Assembly (NCBI RefSeq): GCF_038070105.1
Contig: NZ_JBBPBZ010000002.1
Coordinates: 364,501-428,500 of the forward strand
Length of the DNA stretch: 64,000 bases
Reading direction: 5' to 3'
Origin: Methylocystis sp. IM3
Lineage (GTDB): Bacteria; Pseudomonadota; Alphaproteobacteria; Rhizobiales; Beijerinckiaceae
The notes under the pieces were generated by a model. The model made no database searches and was not told the DNA's origin. It saw only the letters and a program-made list of their open reading frames with translations. How positions within the stretch are numbered: position 1 is the stretch's first letter; each line of letters begins with the position of its first letter. Both the position numbers and the translations under genes were made by a program. Positions 62,648-64,000 of this stretch are shown here, piece after piece.

Positions 62648-63214
62648 CTACTCGTCACCAGGCGCGCGCTTGCGGCCCGTAAACATTGATAGGACGATGT
62701 TTTCGCCATGCTCGACGGAGGCGACAAAAACGCCGAGAAGATGCAGACCGATTAATGCGAGCATGATCGTCACGGCGCCTTCATGCGCTTCCTCGACCCA
62801 TTTCTGTCCCCAGAATGCGTCCATCGTCAGCATGACGCCGGTGGCCGAGATCGCGAGGAGCGTCAACATCAGCACGATCACCATAAGGCCGCCAGCGGGA
62901 TTGTGACCGATATAGCGCGTTGCTCGGAGCCTGGCGGAATCGAAGAAAAATCGCGTCACTTCCCGAGGCGAAAAGCAAAAATCGCGAAAACGCGCATGCT
63001 CGGAGCCGACGAACCCCCACAGAAAACGCAGTGCGACAAGCGCTAAAATGGCGCAGCCTGCGCTTTGATGGACAATCTCGTAGGTGTCCTTCGTCGCTAA
63101 GGCGATCACGAACATACCGACGAGCGACCAGTGGAACACGCGCACGAACGGATCCCAGACTATCACGTCGGATCGTTGAGTAACGAGTTCGCTTTCGGCG
63201 AGCAGCTGTGTCAT
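62648..63214 (-). CDS. Cytochrome b561-type membrane protein
   Basis: A 188-residue four-helix membrane cytochrome b: VRVFHWSLVGMFVIALAT, LVALRFLWGFVGSEHARF, MVIVLMLTLLAISATGVMLT and a last helix with HLLGVFVASVEHGENIV. The paired histidines expected to bind haems are present. It is probably the quinol-oxidising partner of DHC and SHP. It precedes the SHP gene by 82 bp. Confidence 0.88.
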   Translation of the reverse strand: MTQLLAESELVTQRSDVIVWDPFVRVFHWSLVGMFVIALATKDTYEIVHQSAGCAILALVALRFLWGFVGSEHARFRDFCFSPREVTRFFFDSARLRATRYIGHNPAGGLMVIVLMLTLLAISATGVMLTMDAFWGQKWVEEAHEGAVTIMLALIGLHLLGVFVASVEHGENIVLSMFTGRKRAPGDE

Positions 63215-63321
63215 CGGGGTTGCCCTCTCAAATAGAAAATGCGCAGGATGGAGCGTGGGACCGGCGAAGGCGGGCGCCGGCCCCCCAGTGCCTCATTGCG
63301 CACCGGCTTTGCTCGCTCGTC

Positions 63322-63609
63322 TCACTTGAGGATTGTCGACGCCAGTTGGGCGGTCGTCGGATCGTAGAAAAGTTCGAAACGCTTGCCGTCCTTGGTGGCG
63401 TAGACCTCGTAACAACTGCCGGACACTTTGGATTTCATGATCGAATAGCCGTCCGACTTCACTTTGGCTTCAACATCCTCAATCTTCATCCAGGAAGCTT
63501 GGGGAGACTTGGTGCAACCCGCCGCGTAGCTGCCGGCATAGGCAGAGCTCGCAGTGAAGGTGAGAACCGTGGCAATGAGGAAGTTCGAGAGGATGTTTGA
63601 GCGGCACAT
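63322..63609 (-). CDS. PepSY domain protein
   Basis: A 95-residue secreted protein: signal peptide (ILSNFLIATVLTFTASSAYA), then one PepSY domain (SWMKIEDVEAKVKSDGYSIM, CYEVYATKDGKRFELFYDP). PepSY proteins are proposed protease-inhibitor or sensor modules and commonly accompany the b561/SHP/DHC set. It is 107 bp upstream of the cytochrome b gene, same strand, and may lead the operon. Confidence 0.87.
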   Translation of the reverse strand: MCRSNILSNFLIATVLTFTASSAYAGSYAAGCTKSPQASWMKIEDVEAKVKSDGYSIMKSKVSGSCYEVYATKDGKRFELFYDPTTAQLASTILK

Positions 63610-63747
63610 GATTGCTTGTCCTTCCGCCTGGCGGTTATCTGCGATCTATTCGACCGATGAGCCGACGGTAAAAGGGGCGGCCCCGCATCCGCCTGACGCC
63701 CCATGTCAGCGTACTGTCAGGCTGCGTCGTTCAATAATGGAGTCGGG

Positions 63748-64000
63748 ATGTTTCTGGATCGCGTAACCCTGCGGCGTTCACCCGCTGGACAGTGTTCAGT
63801 CCGAGGCCTGTTGCTTGGCGTCGGCCTTTCCTTTTGCGCGCTTCAAGGCGGAACAGCGGACGAAAAGATCGGACAGGACGAAATCCGAACGGCGGTCGGA
63901 CGCGGCGAAATGCGGTCGCTGTCGGAAATCGAAGACCTCCTGCGCGATAGGCTGCCCGGCGAGGCGATCAAGGTCGAGATAGAACGCGAGCACGGCCGCT
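63748..64000 (+). CDS. PepSY domain protein, N-terminal part (cut by window end)
   Basis: The 84 codons visible begin MFLDRVTLRRSPAGQ, include a hydrophobic stretch resembling a signal sequence (GLLLGVGLSFCALQGGTAD), then RSLSEIEDLLRDRLPGEAIK and VEIEREHGR, the start of a PepSY fold. It is divergent from the PepSY-cytochrome genes, 138 bp apart, so both promoters lie in 63610-63747. A two-component system often follows such genes but is outside the window. Confidence 0.7.
   Translation, partial: MFLDRVTLRRSPAGQCSVRGLLLGVGLSFCALQGGTADEKIGQDEIRTAVGRGEMRSLSEIEDLLRDRLPGEAIKVEIEREHGR

Overview
The window is a GC-rich stretch of a chromosome from an alphaproteobacterium, most likely a Hyphomicrobiales/Rhizobiales member and possibly a methylotroph-type lineage (Methylocystaceae or Beijerinckiaceae). 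This is inferred from family content only: an AapJ-like amino-acid binding protein, an ornithine-lipid acyltransferase pair (OlsA/OlsB), SorAB sulfite dehydrogenase, a YdcH (DUF465) protein, the SHP/DHC/cytochrome b561 set, and an alphaproteobacterial tRNA-Phe fragment. No rRNA gene or CRISPR array was seen.

Region 1 (1-4.0 kb) is a sugar or sugar-acid oxidation module: the end of a gluconate 2-dehydrogenase subunit-3-like gene, a GMC flavoprotein, an FMN alpha-hydroxy-acid oxidase and an SMP-30 lactonase. Region 2 (4.1-8.8 kb) is a TIR-STAND-ATPase-TPR protein whose gene is 4 bp from an orphan amino-acid ABC binding-protein gene. Region 3 (9.0-11.3 kb) carries sorAB and a 1-Cys peroxiredoxin.

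Region 4 (11.5-31.8 kb) is a divergent lipid locus. Leftward genes encode an MlaC-like protein, a LolD/MacB-like ATPase, an FtsX-type permease (instead of MlaE), an MlaD-like protein, a patatin phospholipase and a SLOG-SLATT membrane protein whose start codon overlaps the patatin stop. Rightward genes encode a 2458-residue Pfa-like lipid synthase with two N-terminal nitronate-monooxygenase-like domains, a dehydratase-phosphopantetheinyl-transferase fusion, a flavin monooxygenase, a class-3 lipase, a short-chain dehydrogenase and a DUF3833 protein. The simplest reading is synthesis, tailoring and envelope transport of a specialised lipid. The patatin/SLOG-SLATT pair may instead be a nucleotide-signal defence module. 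This is the best candidate in the window for an undescribed system.

Region 5 (32-40 kb) is housekeeping: YdcH, CPBP membrane protein, convergent olsA and olsB, a CorA transporter, a divergent pyruvate kinase and a GH42 beta-galactosidase.

Region 6 (40.1 to about 49.9 kb) is a decayed genomic island. It begins at a 49-bp 3' fragment of tRNA-Phe and holds a broken PLD-helicase, a plasmid replication-initiator relic, a frameshifted alpha/beta-hydrolase-helicase fusion, IS256 and IS630 transposase relics, a trbL relic, an ECF42 sigma-factor relic and several broken small stress-type genes, among intact DinB and VOC genes.

Region 7 (49.9-61 kb) carries many small enzymes and regulators: OsmC, GNAT, methyltransferases, VOC, YCII/DGPF, SRPBCC/AHSA1 and two ArsR-SRPBCC modules. 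Several have decayed paralogues nearby, which suggests repeated duplication and loss. A WYL regulator is fused in frame to a glutathione S-transferase.

Region 8 (61.6-64 kb) is a c-type/b-type cytochrome operon (DHC, SHP, cytochrome b561) with a PepSY protein, divergent from a second PepSY gene cut by the window edge.
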